The notes: a model not told the origin generated them from the sequence alone. 64,000 nt of DNA from Sphingomonas oligophenolica (GCF_006438955.1 NZ_RCZK01000001.1:248001-312000); one strand, 5' to 3'. Shown: positions 1 through 8,987, counted from the first letter of the stretch. A program made the numbers and translations.

Positions 1-17
1 CGAGCCACTACATAGAT

Positions 18-84
18 CCGTTCGTGCTGAGCTTGTCGAAGCACGGTGAGACTCACCGCCCTTCGACAAGCTCAGGGCGAACGG
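18..84. repeat. REP-like palindrome pair in inverted orientation
   Basis: Two 29-bp arms, 18-46 and 56-84, are inverted copies of one another: the left reads CCGTTCG-TGC-TGAGCTTGTCGA-AGCA-CGG, and the reverse complement of the right has CC and GG where the left has TG and CA. The changes are compensatory inside each arm, so each arm keeps its own stem. This is the architecture of REP/REPIN elements. A third, diverged member lies at 32497-32527. It sits 50 bp beyond the stop of the leftward nudC operon and could also fold as a 3' stem-loop. Confidence 0.75.
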
Positions 85-132
85 TGCTGGGTATGATCGA
101 TCCAGCGCCAATCAGAACTAAGAAGACCTACT

Positions 133-1008
133 TCAGCCTGCGGCCCACACCGTTAGCAGGGTGTGCGCGATCGCGTAGGGGGGCGGTGCGATGAACGCGC
201 CGTCCTCGCCTGCCAGGATGCGGCGAACCTCGTCGCGGGGGACCCAGATCGCGTCTTCGAGCTCGTTGGCGTCGATCGTCAGCGTATCGTCGTCGGCGGT
301 CGCGACGCAAGCCATCATCAGCTGCGAAGGGAAGGGCCAGGGCTGGCTGGCGATGTAGCGGACGTCGCGGATACGAACGCCGGCCTCCTCGTGGATTTCG
401 CGCGCGACCGCTTCCTCGACCGATTCGCCGGGTTCGAGAAACCCCGCGAGCGCCGAATAGCGCCCGGGCGGCCAGCCCTTGCCGCGCCCGAGCAGCGCGC
501 GCCCATCATGCTCCGCGATCATGATCACGACCGGGTCGACGCGCGGGAAATGCTCCGCGCCGCACTGCGGGCAGGATCGGCCCCAGCCTGCACGGAACAG
601 CGTGGTCGCGGTGCCGCAGCGTGCGCAAAAACCGTGGCGCAGATGCCAGTCGATCAGGCTGCGCGCGGCGGCATAGGTCGCCGCTTCACCCGGCGCGAGG
701 CTGGCGAGCGCGCCCATCAACGCGGGGTTGCGCATCGCGGGCAGGTCGTCGTGGCGCAGCCCCGGCAGCAACGCGGCGAAATGCGCGCGCCCGTCGCCGA
801 TCCCGAGCAGGATCAATTCGGCCTCGTCGGGCGCGTCGGTCAGTGTCGTCCAGCCGAGCCGGGCGTCGTCGGCGATCGCGGGGATCAATCCGTCGAGCCG
901 GAGTAGCCGCGCGCGCCAGTCAATCGTTGCGGCCAGCGCGGTGGGATCATGGCGAAGGTGATCGGCGCGATCGAGCGTGCCGCCGGTAAACCCCGGGACG
1001 ACCGTCAT
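133..1008 (-). CDS. nudC: NADH pyrophosphatase, NudC-type Nudix hydrolase
   Basis: A 291-residue Nudix enzyme of the NudC group, which cleaves NAD(H) (and in bacteria the NAD cap of RNA) to NMN(H) and AMP. A zinc ribbon is visible as C128-x2-C131 and C146-x2-C149. The Nudix box runs over about residues 189-211 (G-x5-E-x7-REIHEEAG), and it is followed by the NudC signature SQPWPFPSQ at about 221. The ATG at 1006-1008 overlaps the TGA of the upstream hydrolase (ATGA), so it is the last gene of the mutY - hydrolase - nudC operon. An in-frame start 60 nt upstream lies inside that neighbour and is not needed. Confidence 0.92.
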   Translation of the reverse strand: MTVVPGFTGGTLDRADHLRHDPTALAATIDWRARLLRLDGLIPAIADDARLGWTTLTDAPDEAELILLGIGDGRAHFAALLPGLRHDDLPAMRNPALMGALASLAPGEAATYAAARSLIDWHLRHGFCARCGTATTLFRAGWGRSCPQCGAEHFPRVDPVVIMIAEHDGRALLGRGKGWPPGRYSALAGFLEPGESVEEAVAREIHEEAGVRIRDVRYIASQPWPFPSQLMMACVATADDDTLTIDANELEDAIWVPRDEVRRILAGEDGAFIAPPPYAIAHTLLTVWAAG

Positions 1009-2438
1009 CGGCGGAATTTGGCCACGTCCTTTGCCAGCGCGGCTATCGCTTCGGTGCGCAGCGGCCATTGTTCGCCGGGGAAGTAATTGACCATGATCGT
1101 GCCGCGCGCGCGCTTGGCGGGATCGACGAACGCGGTCGTTCCCGCCGCGCCACCCCAGCCATAGGTACCCTTCGACGGGAAGCCGCCGGGGCCGTCGGTG
1201 AGATAGACCGTGCCGCCCGCGCCGAAGCCGATCTCCGCCGCCGCGGGGCGCGTCGTGCCGCCCCCGGTCGATCCGTTGCCGTTGGCGTTGCCGAGGCCGG
1301 GAAATTTCACCCCGTTGGGAAGCAGGTTCGACATCATCAGCTTTGCGGTTTCGGTCTTCATGACGCGCACGCCATCGAGCGTGCCGTCATGCTGGAGCAT
1401 GTCGAGGAAGCGATCGTAATCACGCGCGCTCATGACGAGCCCTGCGCCGCCATAGGGAAAGCTCGGCGCACGGGTGTAGGGCGAGGTCGCGGGAGGATCG
1501 AACGGCACCATCTGGTCGCCGACGAACGCGACGGTGGTGGCGAGTCGCTTTACGTCGCGCTGCGGCACCGTCCAGAAGCTCGACTGCATCTTCAGCGGCG
1601 CGAAGATTCGGGTGTTGACGAATTGGTCGAACGGCATCCCCGACGCGACCTCGATCACCCGGCCCATCACGTCGAGCCCAATCGAATAATGCCATTTGGT
1701 GCCGGGTTGATAAACCAGCGGGACGGTCGCGACGCGGTTCGCGAATTCCTCGAGCGTGGCGGGGCGGGCCTTGCGCGCCTGTGCCTCCGTCGCCGCATTG
1801 ACCTCGCCGGGAAGGATGCCCTTGGCCTCGTACAGCTTGAGCAGCGGCCCCTTGGCGCTGATGTTGTAGCCGAGGCCAGAGGTATGCGTCAGCAGTTCGC
1901 GGATCGTGATCTCGCTCTTGGCGGGAACCGCGGCGAGGCTGGTGTCGGGATCGGTCAGCACCGTCATCGTCTTGAACGCGGGGATGTATTTGCTGACCGG
2001 ATCGTCGAGCCCGATCTTGCCCTGTTCGATTAGGATCATCGCGGCGGCGGCGGTGATCGGCTTGGTCATCGAATAGACCCGCCACAGCGAATCGGGACCG
2101 GCGGGCAGCGCGTCGGCGGCGAGCCCGATCTTGCCTGCGGCGGGATAGAGCGTCGGCAGATCGCCGAGACCATAGGCCGCGACGACGCCGGGCATCTTGC
2201 CGCCCCGGATATAGCCGTCGAACAACGCCTGGGTCTCTGGCAGCAGCACGCTGGCGGGAAGCCCGCGCGGCGACAGCGTGGCGATCGGCGGTGCGGGCTT
2301 GGCTTGGGCACGAAGTGGCGCCGGTGTCGCCTTGGTAGCCGTCTGCGCTTGGGGCAGCGCCTCGATCTCGCCGCCGATCGCGGCAGTGGTGGCCAGCGCG
2401 ATCGCGCCCGTCGTAACGATCCAGAAACTGCGCTTCAC
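1005..2438 (-). CDS. Serine hydrolase, class C beta-lactamase/esterase-like family
   Basis: A 477-residue secreted or periplasmic serine hydrolase of the beta-lactamase (AmpC/EstB) superfamily. The N-terminus has a basic-hydrophobic signal sequence, followed by a Pro/Ala-rich linker. The SxxK motif S123-M-T-K126 sits in VYSMTKPITA, with the usual following helix. The GTG start at 2436-2438 overlaps the mutY stop (GTGA) and has an AAGGAGAG ribosome site just upstream. The ORF remains open far into mutY, but that extension is a shadow. The substrate (ester, D-Ala peptide or lactam) cannot be told from the sequence. Operon: second of three genes. Confidence 0.85.
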   Translation of the reverse strand: MKRSFWIVTTGAIALATTAAIGGEIEALPQAQTATKATPAPLRAQAKPAPPIATLSPRGLPASVLLPETQALFDGYIRGGKMPGVVAAYGLGDLPTLYPAAGKIGLAADALPAGPDSLWRVYSMTKPITAAAAMILIEQGKIGLDDPVSKYIPAFKTMTVLTDPDTSLAAVPAKSEITIRELLTHTSGLGYNISAKGPLLKLYEAKGILPGEVNAATEAQARKARPATLEEFANRVATVPLVYQPGTKWHYSIGLDVMGRVIEVASGMPFDQFVNTRIFAPLKMQSSFWTVPQRDVKRLATTVAFVGDQMVPFDPPATSPYTRAPSFPYGGAGLVMSARDYDRFLDMLQHDGTLDGVRVMKTETAKLMMSNLLPNGVKFPGLGNANGNGSTGGGTTRPAAAEIGFGAGGTVYLTDGPGGFPSKGTYGWGGAAGTTAFVDPAKRARGTIMVNYFPGEQWPLRTEAIAALAKDVAKFRR

Positions 2439-3514
2439 GATGCTCTCCTTATCGCGGCTGCCGCCTTGGCGAAGAGGGTCGGTAGTCCCGCCGCGTCGAG
2501 CGTCGCGATCGGCCACCACTCGCCCCCCTCCGCGACGTGGTTGGGGGTCTGATGCGCCTCGACGCGCGCGACCGCAAGCGCGAGATCGATGTCGAAATGG
2601 GTGAAGCCGTGGGTGACCCTGTTGTCGAGTACGCGCCAGTCCGCCACGGCGGGGGGCGAGGCGAGCCCGGGCGGCGAATCGGTCCACGCGCCGGTCGGCA
2701 ATGCGCGCATCCCGCCGAGCAATCCGGTCGGTGGGCGACGAACCAGCAGTATATGTCCGTCGCGTTCCAGCCAGAAGATCGTGCCGTGGCGGTGCGGGCG
2801 TGCTTTTCGCGCGGTCTTGACCGGCATCGTCTCGGGATCGCCCGCCGCGAATCCCGCGCATTGCGTCCGCAGGGGGCAGAGCAGGCAGCGTGGATTGCGG
2901 GGGGTGCAGATCGCGGATCCCAGGTCCATCATGGCTTGCGCGAAATCGCCCGCCCTCGCGTCGGGGGTGATCGTATCGGCGGCGGCGCGAATCGCGACGC
3001 GCGCACCCGGCAGGGCGTCGCGAATCGCGAAAAGGCGGGCGACGACGCGCTCGACATTGGCGTCGACGACGACCGCACGTTCGCCGAACGCGATCGCGGC
3101 GACCGCGGCGGCGGTGTACGCGCCGAGCCCTGGCAAGGCGCGCAGTTCGGCCTCGGTGCGCGGGAATTGCCCGCCATGGTCGGCCACCACGACCTTTGCC
3201 GCAGCGAACAGATTGCGCGCCCGCGCATAATAACCGAGCCCCGCCCAGGCGGCCATGACGTCCTCGTCGCGCGCCGCGGCCAGGCTCGCGAAATCGGGCC
3301 AGCGGTCGACCCAGGCAGCGAAGCGCGGGCGGACGGTGGCGACGGTGGTCTGCTGGAGCATCACCTCCGACAGCCAGACGCGATAGGGGTCGGGGGTGTC
3401 GCCCGGCTGTGCGCGCCACGGCAGGTCGCGGCGATGCGCGTCGTACCAGCCGAGCAACGCATCGGCGACACCGGGCGCGCTGGCGGGGAGCGGCGAAGAG
3501 CGCTTGGCGTCCAC
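2435..3514 (-). CDS. mutY: A/G-specific adenine DNA glycosylase
   Basis: A 359-residue MutY that removes adenine mispaired with 8-oxoguanine. It shows the N-terminal SEVMLQQT motif with the catalytic Glu, the helix-hairpin-helix LPGLGAYTA followed by VVDANVERV with the catalytic Asp, the [4Fe-4S] ligands in C-x6-C-x2-C-x5-C, and a C-terminal Nudix-like domain ending in THGFTHFDI and EGGEWW. Translation apparently starts at GTG (3512-3514), 26 bp from the divergent DciA-like gene. It is the first gene of a leftward operon with 4-nt overlaps and shares with nudC a theme of oxidised or damaged nucleotides. Confidence 0.95.
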   Translation of the reverse strand: MDAKRSSPLPASAPGVADALLGWYDAHRRDLPWRAQPGDTPDPYRVWLSEVMLQQTTVATVRPRFAAWVDRWPDFASLAAARDEDVMAAWAGLGYYARARNLFAAAKVVVADHGGQFPRTEAELRALPGLGAYTAAAVAAIAFGERAVVVDANVERVVARLFAIRDALPGARVAIRAAADTITPDARAGDFAQAMMDLGSAICTPRNPRCLLCPLRTQCAGFAAGDPETMPVKTARKARPHRHGTIFWLERDGHILLVRRPPTGLLGGMRALPTGAWTDSPPGLASPPAVADWRVLDNRVTHGFTHFDIDLALAVARVEAHQTPNHVAEGGEWWPIATLDAAGLPTLFAKAAAAIRRAS

Positions 3515-3540
3515 GCCCCCGCTATGGCATGGGTAGCGGC

Positions 3541-4065
3541 ATGAGCAAGCGCGTCCGCGCCCCCCGCCAGGAATCCCGACCTGAACCGGAGCGGCAGAAC
3601 CGCAGCCGCGCGGTGTCCGAACTGCTGCCCGCGATCGGCGGCGCGGCGTTCCGCAAGTTCGGCTTCGTGCAGAGCTCGATCGTCAGCCGCTGGCCCGAGA
3701 TCGTCGGCGAAAAGTGGGCGGGCGCGTCGGCCCCCGAATCGATCCGCTTCCCGCCGGGGCAGAAGAGCGCGGGCGTGCTGACGCTCACCGTTCGCGGCGC
3801 TCACGCCCCGATGATGCAGCATGTCGCGCCCGAGATCATCGAGCGGGTCAACCGCTTCTTCGGCTATGCCGCGGTCGCCAAGCTGACGATCCGCCAGGGC
3901 GAGGTCGCCACGTGGCGGGTCCCCGCCGCGCCGCCGTCGGAGCGCCCGGTGCCCCCCGAACTCGGCAACGAGCTGAAGGGAATCGCCGATCCTGAACTGC
4001 GCGCGGTGCTCGAATCGCTCGCCGCCGGGGTGGCGGCGACCCGTGGCCTTCCCAAGATAGGGTAA
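3541..4065 (+). CDS. DciA-like DUF721 protein
   Basis: A 174-residue basic protein with the DUF721 fold typical of DciA, the ancestral loader or operator of the replicative helicase DnaB in bacteria lacking DnaC. The recognisable core is FRKFGFVQSSIVSRWPEIVG (about residues 36-55), then a beta-rich segment with LTVRGAHAPMMQH. The ATG at 3541 leaves a 26-bp divergent spacer to mutY; starts further upstream would sit inside mutY. It is followed after 4 nt by a DsbA-like gene and then SMC. The helicase role is inferred from family membership only. Confidence 0.82.
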   Translation: MSKRVRAPRQESRPEPERQNRSRAVSELLPAIGGAAFRKFGFVQSSIVSRWPEIVGEKWAGASAPESIRFPPGQKSAGVLTLTVRGAHAPMMQHVAPEIIERVNRFFGYAAVAKLTIRQGEVATWRVPAAPPSERPVPPELGNELKGIADPELRAVLESLAAGVAATRGLPKIG

Positions 4066-4069
4066 TTCG

Positions 4070-4732
4070 ATGCGTTGGTTGTTCGCGTTCCTTTCGGTCA
4101 TCCTGCTCACCGCCGCCGCGCCGCCCCGCGATTGGTCGGCGACGACGACCCGGCTGCCCAATGGCGCGATGCTGACCGGCAACCCCGCCGCGCCGCTGCG
4201 GCTGGTCGAATATGGCAGCTATACCTGTTCGCATTGCGCTGCGTTTGCGGCCGAGAGCGAGAAGGTGCTGCGTGGCGAGATGATCCGCGACGGATCGGTT
4301 GCGCTCGAATATCGCCACATGGTCCGCGACCGCCTCGATCTCGGCGCGGCGTTGCTCGCGCGGTGTGGCGGCGCGCGCCAGTTCGCGCGCGCATCGGCGG
4401 CGATCTTCGCGGCCCAGCCGACCTGGCTCCAGGCGGCGATCGACTGGTCCCCCAAACACCCCAAGATCGCGGGCTATCCCCCGCTCAAACAGGCGCGCGC
4501 GCTGGCCGACGGCACCGGGCTGACCCGGCTGATGCGGACGCGCGGGCTGACCGCGACGCAGGTTGCGGCGTGCTTTGCGAATACCAAGGAAGCCGACGCG
4601 ATCGTGAAGCTGACCGCCGACGCCCCCGCCGGGGTCACCTCGACCCCGACCTTCTTTATCAATAACGAAGTCGTGCCGCCCACCGGGTGGGACGGACTCG
4701 AAACCATTCTGCGCGCCAAGGGCGCCAAGTGA
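4070..4732 (+). CDS. Periplasmic DsbA-family thiol oxidoreductase (CSHC)
   Basis: A 220-residue thioredoxin-fold protein with a cleavable signal peptide (about residues 1-17). The active site is C53-S-H-C56 and the cis-Pro loop lies in TSTPTFFINN near the C-terminus. The inserted helical domain between them marks the DsbA/DsbG-like (Thioredoxin_4) class, which introduces or isomerises disulfides in the periplasm. It starts 4 nt after the DUF721 gene and is followed 13 nt later by a paralogue, so the three are probably one transcript leading into smc. Confidence 0.88.
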   Translation: MRWLFAFLSVILLTAAAPPRDWSATTTRLPNGAMLTGNPAAPLRLVEYGSYTCSHCAAFAAESEKVLRGEMIRDGSVALEYRHMVRDRLDLGAALLARCGGARQFARASAAIFAAQPTWLQAAIDWSPKHPKIAGYPPLKQARALADGTGLTRLMRTRGLTATQVAACFANTKEADAIVKLTADAPAGVTSTPTFFINNEVVPPTGWDGLETILRAKGAK

Positions 4733-4745
4733 AGGGCCTATCCCG

Positions 4746-5474
4746 ATGAGATTTTTGACTGCGCTGTTCCTGCTGCCGCTCGCGCTCGTCGCGTGTTCGA
4801 AGGGGGAGACGACGGGCAACGTCACCGCCGCCCCGGTCGCCGCCGCGGCCGCGCCCGCCGGGCAGAAGTGGCAGGATGTCGTCGCGAAGACGGACGAGGG
4901 CTATCGGATGGGCAATCCCGATGCGCCGGTAAAGGTGGTCGAATATGGCGCGCGGCTGTGTCCGGGGTGCAAGCAGTTCGCGACGACCGCGTTTCAACCG
5001 CTGATCGACAACTATGTCTCGACCGGCAAGGTCAGCTTCGAATTCCGCGACTTCCTGATCCACGGTCCCGCCGAACTCGGGCTCGCGCTGATGGGCCAGT
5101 GCGGCGATCCGGCGACGTTCTTCCCGATCCTCGAGCAGACTTATGCGAATCAGGATGCGCTCAACGACGCGATGATCAAGGTGCCGCCGACGCAGATTCA
5201 GGCGCTGCAGGGCAAGTCTCCCGTTGCGATCGTCACCGGCTGGACCGAGGCGATCGGCGGGATCGACTTCATGAAGCAGCGCGGGATGCCCGAAGCGAAG
5301 GCTAAGGCATGCCTGGCCGACACCAAGAAAATGGACGCGATCACCGCGGTCACGCAGAAACGCGGAGGAGACGGGACGGTCGAATCGACCCCGACGGTAA
5401 TCGTCGATGGCAAGCCGATCGACAATCCGACCTGGGACAATGTCGAACAGGCGCTGAAGGCGGCGGGGGCGTAA
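4746..5474 (+). CDS. DsbA-family lipoprotein (CPGC)
   Basis: A 242-residue paralogue of the preceding gene, but lipid-anchored: the lipobox LALVAC places the acylated Cys at residue 17. The active site is C72-P-G-C75 and the cis-Pro segment is ESTPTVIVDG. The mature N-terminus is an Ala/Pro-rich tether. A pair of secreted DsbA-like proteins with different dipeptides (SH and PG) suggests different redox potentials; partner proteins are unknown. It lies 37 bp before smc in the same orientation. Confidence 0.88.
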   Translation: MRFLTALFLLPLALVACSKGETTGNVTAAPVAAAAAPAGQKWQDVVAKTDEGYRMGNPDAPVKVVEYGARLCPGCKQFATTAFQPLIDNYVSTGKVSFEFRDFLIHGPAELGLALMGQCGDPATFFPILEQTYANQDALNDAMIKVPPTQIQALQGKSPVAIVTGWTEAIGGIDFMKQRGMPEAKAKACLADTKKMDAITAVTQKRGGDGTVESTPTVIVDGKPIDNPTWDNVEQALKAAGA

Positions 5475-5511
5475 GCCAAGGACACACGACCGGCGTTGGG
5501 GGGCGCCACCC

Positions 5512-8500
5512 ATGCGGATCAAGCGGCTTCGGATCGCCGGGTTCAAGAGCTTCGTCGATCCGGCCGATCTCAGGATCGAGCCGGGGCTGACGGGCGTCGT
5601 CGGCCCCAATGGCTGCGGCAAATCGAACCTGCTCGAAGCGCTGCGCTGGACGATGGGCGAAGCGAGCGCGAAGTCGCTCCGCGGCGCGGAGATGGAGGAT
5701 GTGATCTTCGCGGGCACCGCGACCCGGCCGCCGCGTGATTTCGCCGAAGTCTCGATTCTCGCCGAGTTGCCGACCGCCGACGGGGTCGAGGAGACCGAGA
5801 TCGTCCGCCGGATCGAGCGCGGTGCGGGGTCCGCCTATCGGATCGACGGGCGCGACGTGCGGGCGCGCGACGTCGCGCTGCTGTTCGCCGACGCCGCGAC
5901 CGGGGCGCATAGCCCTGCGCTCGTCAGCCAGGGCAAGATCGGCGCGGTGATCGCCGCCAAGCCCGCCGATCGCCGCGCGATGCTCGAAGAGGCGGCGGGG
6001 ATCGCGGGGCTCCACGTCCGCCGCCGCGACGCCGAACAGAAATTGCGCGCAACCGAGGCGAACCTCGCGCGGCTCGACGAGATCATCGCCGACCAGGACG
6101 CGCGCGCCGCTGCGTTGAAACGCCAGGCGCGCGCCGCCGAACGCTATCGGCTGGCTTCGGCGCAGATCCGCGTCGCCGAGGCGCGGATGATTTTCGCGCG
6201 CTGGCGTGACGCGGTCGCTGCCGCCGACGCTGCCCGCGCGGAGGCGGCGGTCGCCGACGAGTGGGTGCGCGCCACGACCGACGCGAGCGCGGCGGCGGCG
6301 GCGTATCAGCACGAGGCCGCGGAGACCGTTGCCGCCGCGCGCGCCGCCGCGCTGGCCGCGCGCGACCGCGCGAGCGAGGCCGCGCACCGGCTCGCCACGC
6401 TGCGCACCGAGCGCGCCACCGCCGAGCGGCGGATCGCCGATCTTGCCGATGCGGCGCGGCGAATGACCGACGATCGCGCGCGCGAAGGATCGCTGGCGCG
6501 CGATGCCGCCGACGCGCTGACTCGGCTGGATCGCGAGATCGGTACGCTCGACGCGGATATCCGGGCGGCGGCGAACGACGCGCCGCGGCTCGAGACCGCG
6601 GTCGCCGACGCCGAGCGGATGGGGCGCGATGCCGAGGTCGCGCTGGCGCAGGCGCTCGGCCGACAGGCGAGTGAGGCGGCGGAAGCTCGGGTCGCGACCG
6701 CGGCGCTCGCAGCGGCGGAGGCGCGGTGCGCGCGGGTGGCGCGCGGGGCGGCGACGATCGACGGCGCACTTGCCGAGCTGGGCGATCCCGCGCCGATCGA
6801 GGCCGAGCGCGACGCGGCGGCGGCGGTGCGGGCTGGGGCACTGGCGGCGGGGGACACCGCGCGCGGCGCGATCGAGCACGCCGATGCCGACGAGCGCACC
6901 GCGACCGCGACCCGCGCGGCGGCGGACGCAGCGCTGGCGACCGCGCGCGCGAACCTCGCCGCGATCGATGCGGAGGCGGCAGCGCTGACGCGTGCGACGC
7001 AGCGATCGGGGACGGACAAGCTGCTCGATCGGGTCGCGGTCGAGGCGGGGTACGAGCGTGCGCTCGCGGCGGCGCTCGGCGACGATCTCGATACATCGCC
7101 CGATGCGTGGGAGGGCGCGCGGCCCGGGGGTGACGATCCTGCCCCCCCGCCGGGCACCGCACCGCTGGTCGATCAGGTCACCGCGCCCGCCGCGCTCGAC
7201 CGGCGGCTCGCGCAGATCTTCATCGCGGATCGCGACACGGGGCAGGCGCTCGCGGTCGGGCAACGGCTGGTGACGCGCGAGGGCGCGCTGCGGCGCTGGG
7301 ATGGCTATGTCGCGACCGGGAGCGGCGCGGCGGCGGCGGAGCGACTGGCGCGGCTCAACCGGCTCGCGGCGATCGTCGGCGAACGACCGGCGGCGGCGGC
7401 GGCGTTGGCGGCGGCGGAGATGGCGCGCGCCGCGGTCGAGGAGCGCATCACGACCGCACGCACCACCGCAGCGCGTGCGCGCGAGGAACTGCGCGCCGCC
7501 GATACCCGCAGCCGCGAGGCGGCGCTGGCGGAGGACCGCGCGACGACGCGGCTGGAACGGCTCGCGGACCGGCGCGCCGATCTCGCCGCGCGCCGTGCGC
7601 AGGTCGCGCACGAGGACCACGAGGCGGCACACGAGCGCGCGTCCGCGCGCGCGGCGGTCGCGGCGTTGCCCGATACCGCGGCGAGCGCCGCGGCGGTCGC
7701 GACGCTGGGTCACGCGGCGGAACAGCGCCGGGCGGCGGTCGCGGAGGCACGCGAGGCGCGAGGTGCGGCGGCGCGGCGGCTCCAGGCCGACCGCGAACGG
7801 CGCGCCGCGGCGCAGGCGGACACGCGCACCTGGCGCGCGCGCGCGGGCGAGGCGGCGCAGCGGATCACCGCGATGGATGCACGCGAGGCCGAGATCGCCT
7901 CCGAGCACGACGCGGTGGCGGCGCGCCCCGCCATGCTCGAAGCCGAGATCGCGGCGCTCTCGGCGGAGCACAACGCGATGAGCGCGTCCGCCGCGACGCT
8001 TGCCACCGCCGAGCGTGACGCCGAGGCCGCGCTGCGATCGACCGAGGCGACCCAGCGTGCTGCGATCGAGGCCCTCGCCGAGGCGCGCGAGGGCCGCGCG
8101 GGGGCGGCGGCGCGGCTCGAATCGCAGGAGCTTCGTCGGGTCGAGATGGGGCGGCTATCGGGCGAACGCTTCGAATGCCCCGTGCCGGTGCTGCCCGAAA
8201 AACTGGGGTTCGACGCGATGAGCGTGCGATGCCCCGCCGATGAATCTGCGACCCACGAGAAACTGAGCGTCGATCGCGAACGGATCGGCCCGGTGAACCT
8301 GGTCGCCGAGACCGAACTCGCCGAACTGGAGGCCGCGAGCATCGGCAACGCAACCGAGCGCGACGAACTGGGGCAGGCGGTGAACCGGCTGCGCGGGTCG
8401 ATCGGGACGCTCAACCGCGAAGGGCGCCAGCGGCTGCTGACCGCGTTCGAGGCGGTCAATGGGCATTTCCAGCGGCTGTTCGCGACGTTGTTTAACGGCG

Positions 8501-8910
8501 GGCAGGCGCATCTTGCGCTAATCGATTCGGACGATCCGCTCGAGGCGGGGCTCGAGATCATGGCCCAGCCGCCGGGCAAGCGCTTGCAGTCGCTGACGTT
8601 GCTGTCGGGGGGCGAACAGGCGCTGACCGCGGTCGCGCTGATCTTCGGGCTGTTCCTGACCAACCCCGCGCCGATCTGCATCCTCGACGAGGTCGATGCG
8701 CCATTGGACGACGCCAATATCGAGCGGTTCTGCGACCTGCTCGACCGGATGACGCGCGAAACCGAGACGCGTTACCTGATCGTCACCCACAATGCGGTGA
8801 CGATGAGCCGGATGCACCGTTTGTTCGGGGTGACGATGATCGAACAGGGGGTGAGCCGGTTGGTGTCGGTCGATCTCCAGGCAGCGACGACGCTGCTCGC
8901 GGCAGAGTAG
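5512..8910 (+). CDS. smc: Chromosome segregation ATPase SMC
   Basis: A 1132-residue SMC protein, the ATPase that extrudes or compacts chromosome loops with ScpAB. The N-terminal head contains Walker A GPNGCGKSN (about residues 32-40). Two very Ala/Arg-rich coiled-coil arms flank a short hinge-like region at about 500-605. The C-terminal head carries the signature LLSGGEQAL near 1030 and Walker B CILDEVDAPLDD near 1055, plus a conserved D/H-loop. The length is slightly under the usual 1150-1200, the hinge being the poorest conserved part. It starts 37 bp after the lipoprotein gene. Confidence 0.96.
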   Translation: MRIKRLRIAGFKSFVDPADLRIEPGLTGVVGPNGCGKSNLLEALRWTMGEASAKSLRGAEMEDVIFAGTATRPPRDFAEVSILAELPTADGVEETEIVRRIERGAGSAYRIDGRDVRARDVALLFADAATGAHSPALVSQGKIGAVIAAKPADRRAMLEEAAGIAGLHVRRRDAEQKLRATEANLARLDEIIADQDARAAALKRQARAAERYRLASAQIRVAEARMIFARWRDAVAAADAARAEAAVADEWVRATTDASAAAAAYQHEAAETVAAARAAALAARDRASEAAHRLATLRTERATAERRIADLADAARRMTDDRAREGSLARDAADALTRLDREIGTLDADIRAAANDAPRLETAVADAERMGRDAEVALAQALGRQASEAAEARVATAALAAAEARCARVARGAATIDGALAELGDPAPIEAERDAAAAVRAGALAAGDTARGAIEHADADERTATATRAAADAALATARANLAAIDAEAAALTRATQRSGTDKLLDRVAVEAGYERALAAALGDDLDTSPDAWEGARPGGDDPAPPPGTAPLVDQVTAPAALDRRLAQIFIADRDTGQALAVGQRLVTREGALRRWDGYVATGSGAAAAERLARLNRLAAIVGERPAAAAALAAAEMARAAVEERITTARTTAARAREELRAADTRSREAALAEDRATTRLERLADRRADLAARRAQVAHEDHEAAHERASARAAVAALPDTAASAAAVATLGHAAEQRRAAVAEAREARGAAARRLQADRERRAAAQADTRTWRARAGEAAQRITAMDAREAEIASEHDAVAARPAMLEAEIAALSAEHNAMSASAATLATAERDAEAALRSTEATQRAAIEALAEAREGRAGAAARLESQELRRVEMGRLSGERFECPVPVLPEKLGFDAMSVRCPADESATHEKLSVDRERIGPVNLVAETELAELEAASIGNATERDELGQAVNRLRGSIGTLNREGRQRLLTAFEAVNGHFQRLFATLFNGGQAHLALIDSDDPLEAGLEIMAQPPGKRLQSLTLLSGGEQALTAVALIFGLFLTNPAPICILDEVDAPLDDANIERFCDLLDRMTRETETRYLIVTHNAVTMSRMHRLFGVTMIEQGVSRLVSVDLQAATTLLAAE

Positions 8911-8937
8911 CGCCGGCCGCTAAGGCGGAGGGCGCGA

Positions 8938-8953
8938 ATTGATCCGAATCAAT
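8938..8953. promoter_or_regulatory. Palindromic site ahead of radical SAM gene
   Basis: ATTGAT-CCGA-ATCAAT is a perfect 6-bp-arm inverted repeat in the 77-bp gap between smc and the radical SAM gene. It is AT-rich against GC-rich surroundings. It could be an operator or part of the promoter; the binding protein is unknown. Confidence 0.35.
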
Positions 8954-8987
8954 CGACAACGGTTCTGCGGGAACGTAAAGAGAACAC

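Noticed and set aside
1005..3419. An 804-codon open frame that would fuse the serine hydrolase to sequence across mutY
   Set aside because: The N-terminal 327 codons are Arg-rich out-of-frame translation of mutY; the family start and ribosome site are at the GTG 2436-2438.
5350..7971. An 873-codon minus-strand frame across smc
   Set aside because: Low-complexity Arg/Gly-rich antisense of the SMC coding region; no start context or domain.
6200..8150. Dense GCG/CGC repeats in the SMC arms as a possible CRISPR or tandem array
   Set aside because: No regular unit length or spacers; it is codon bias of an Ala/Arg/Glu coiled coil.
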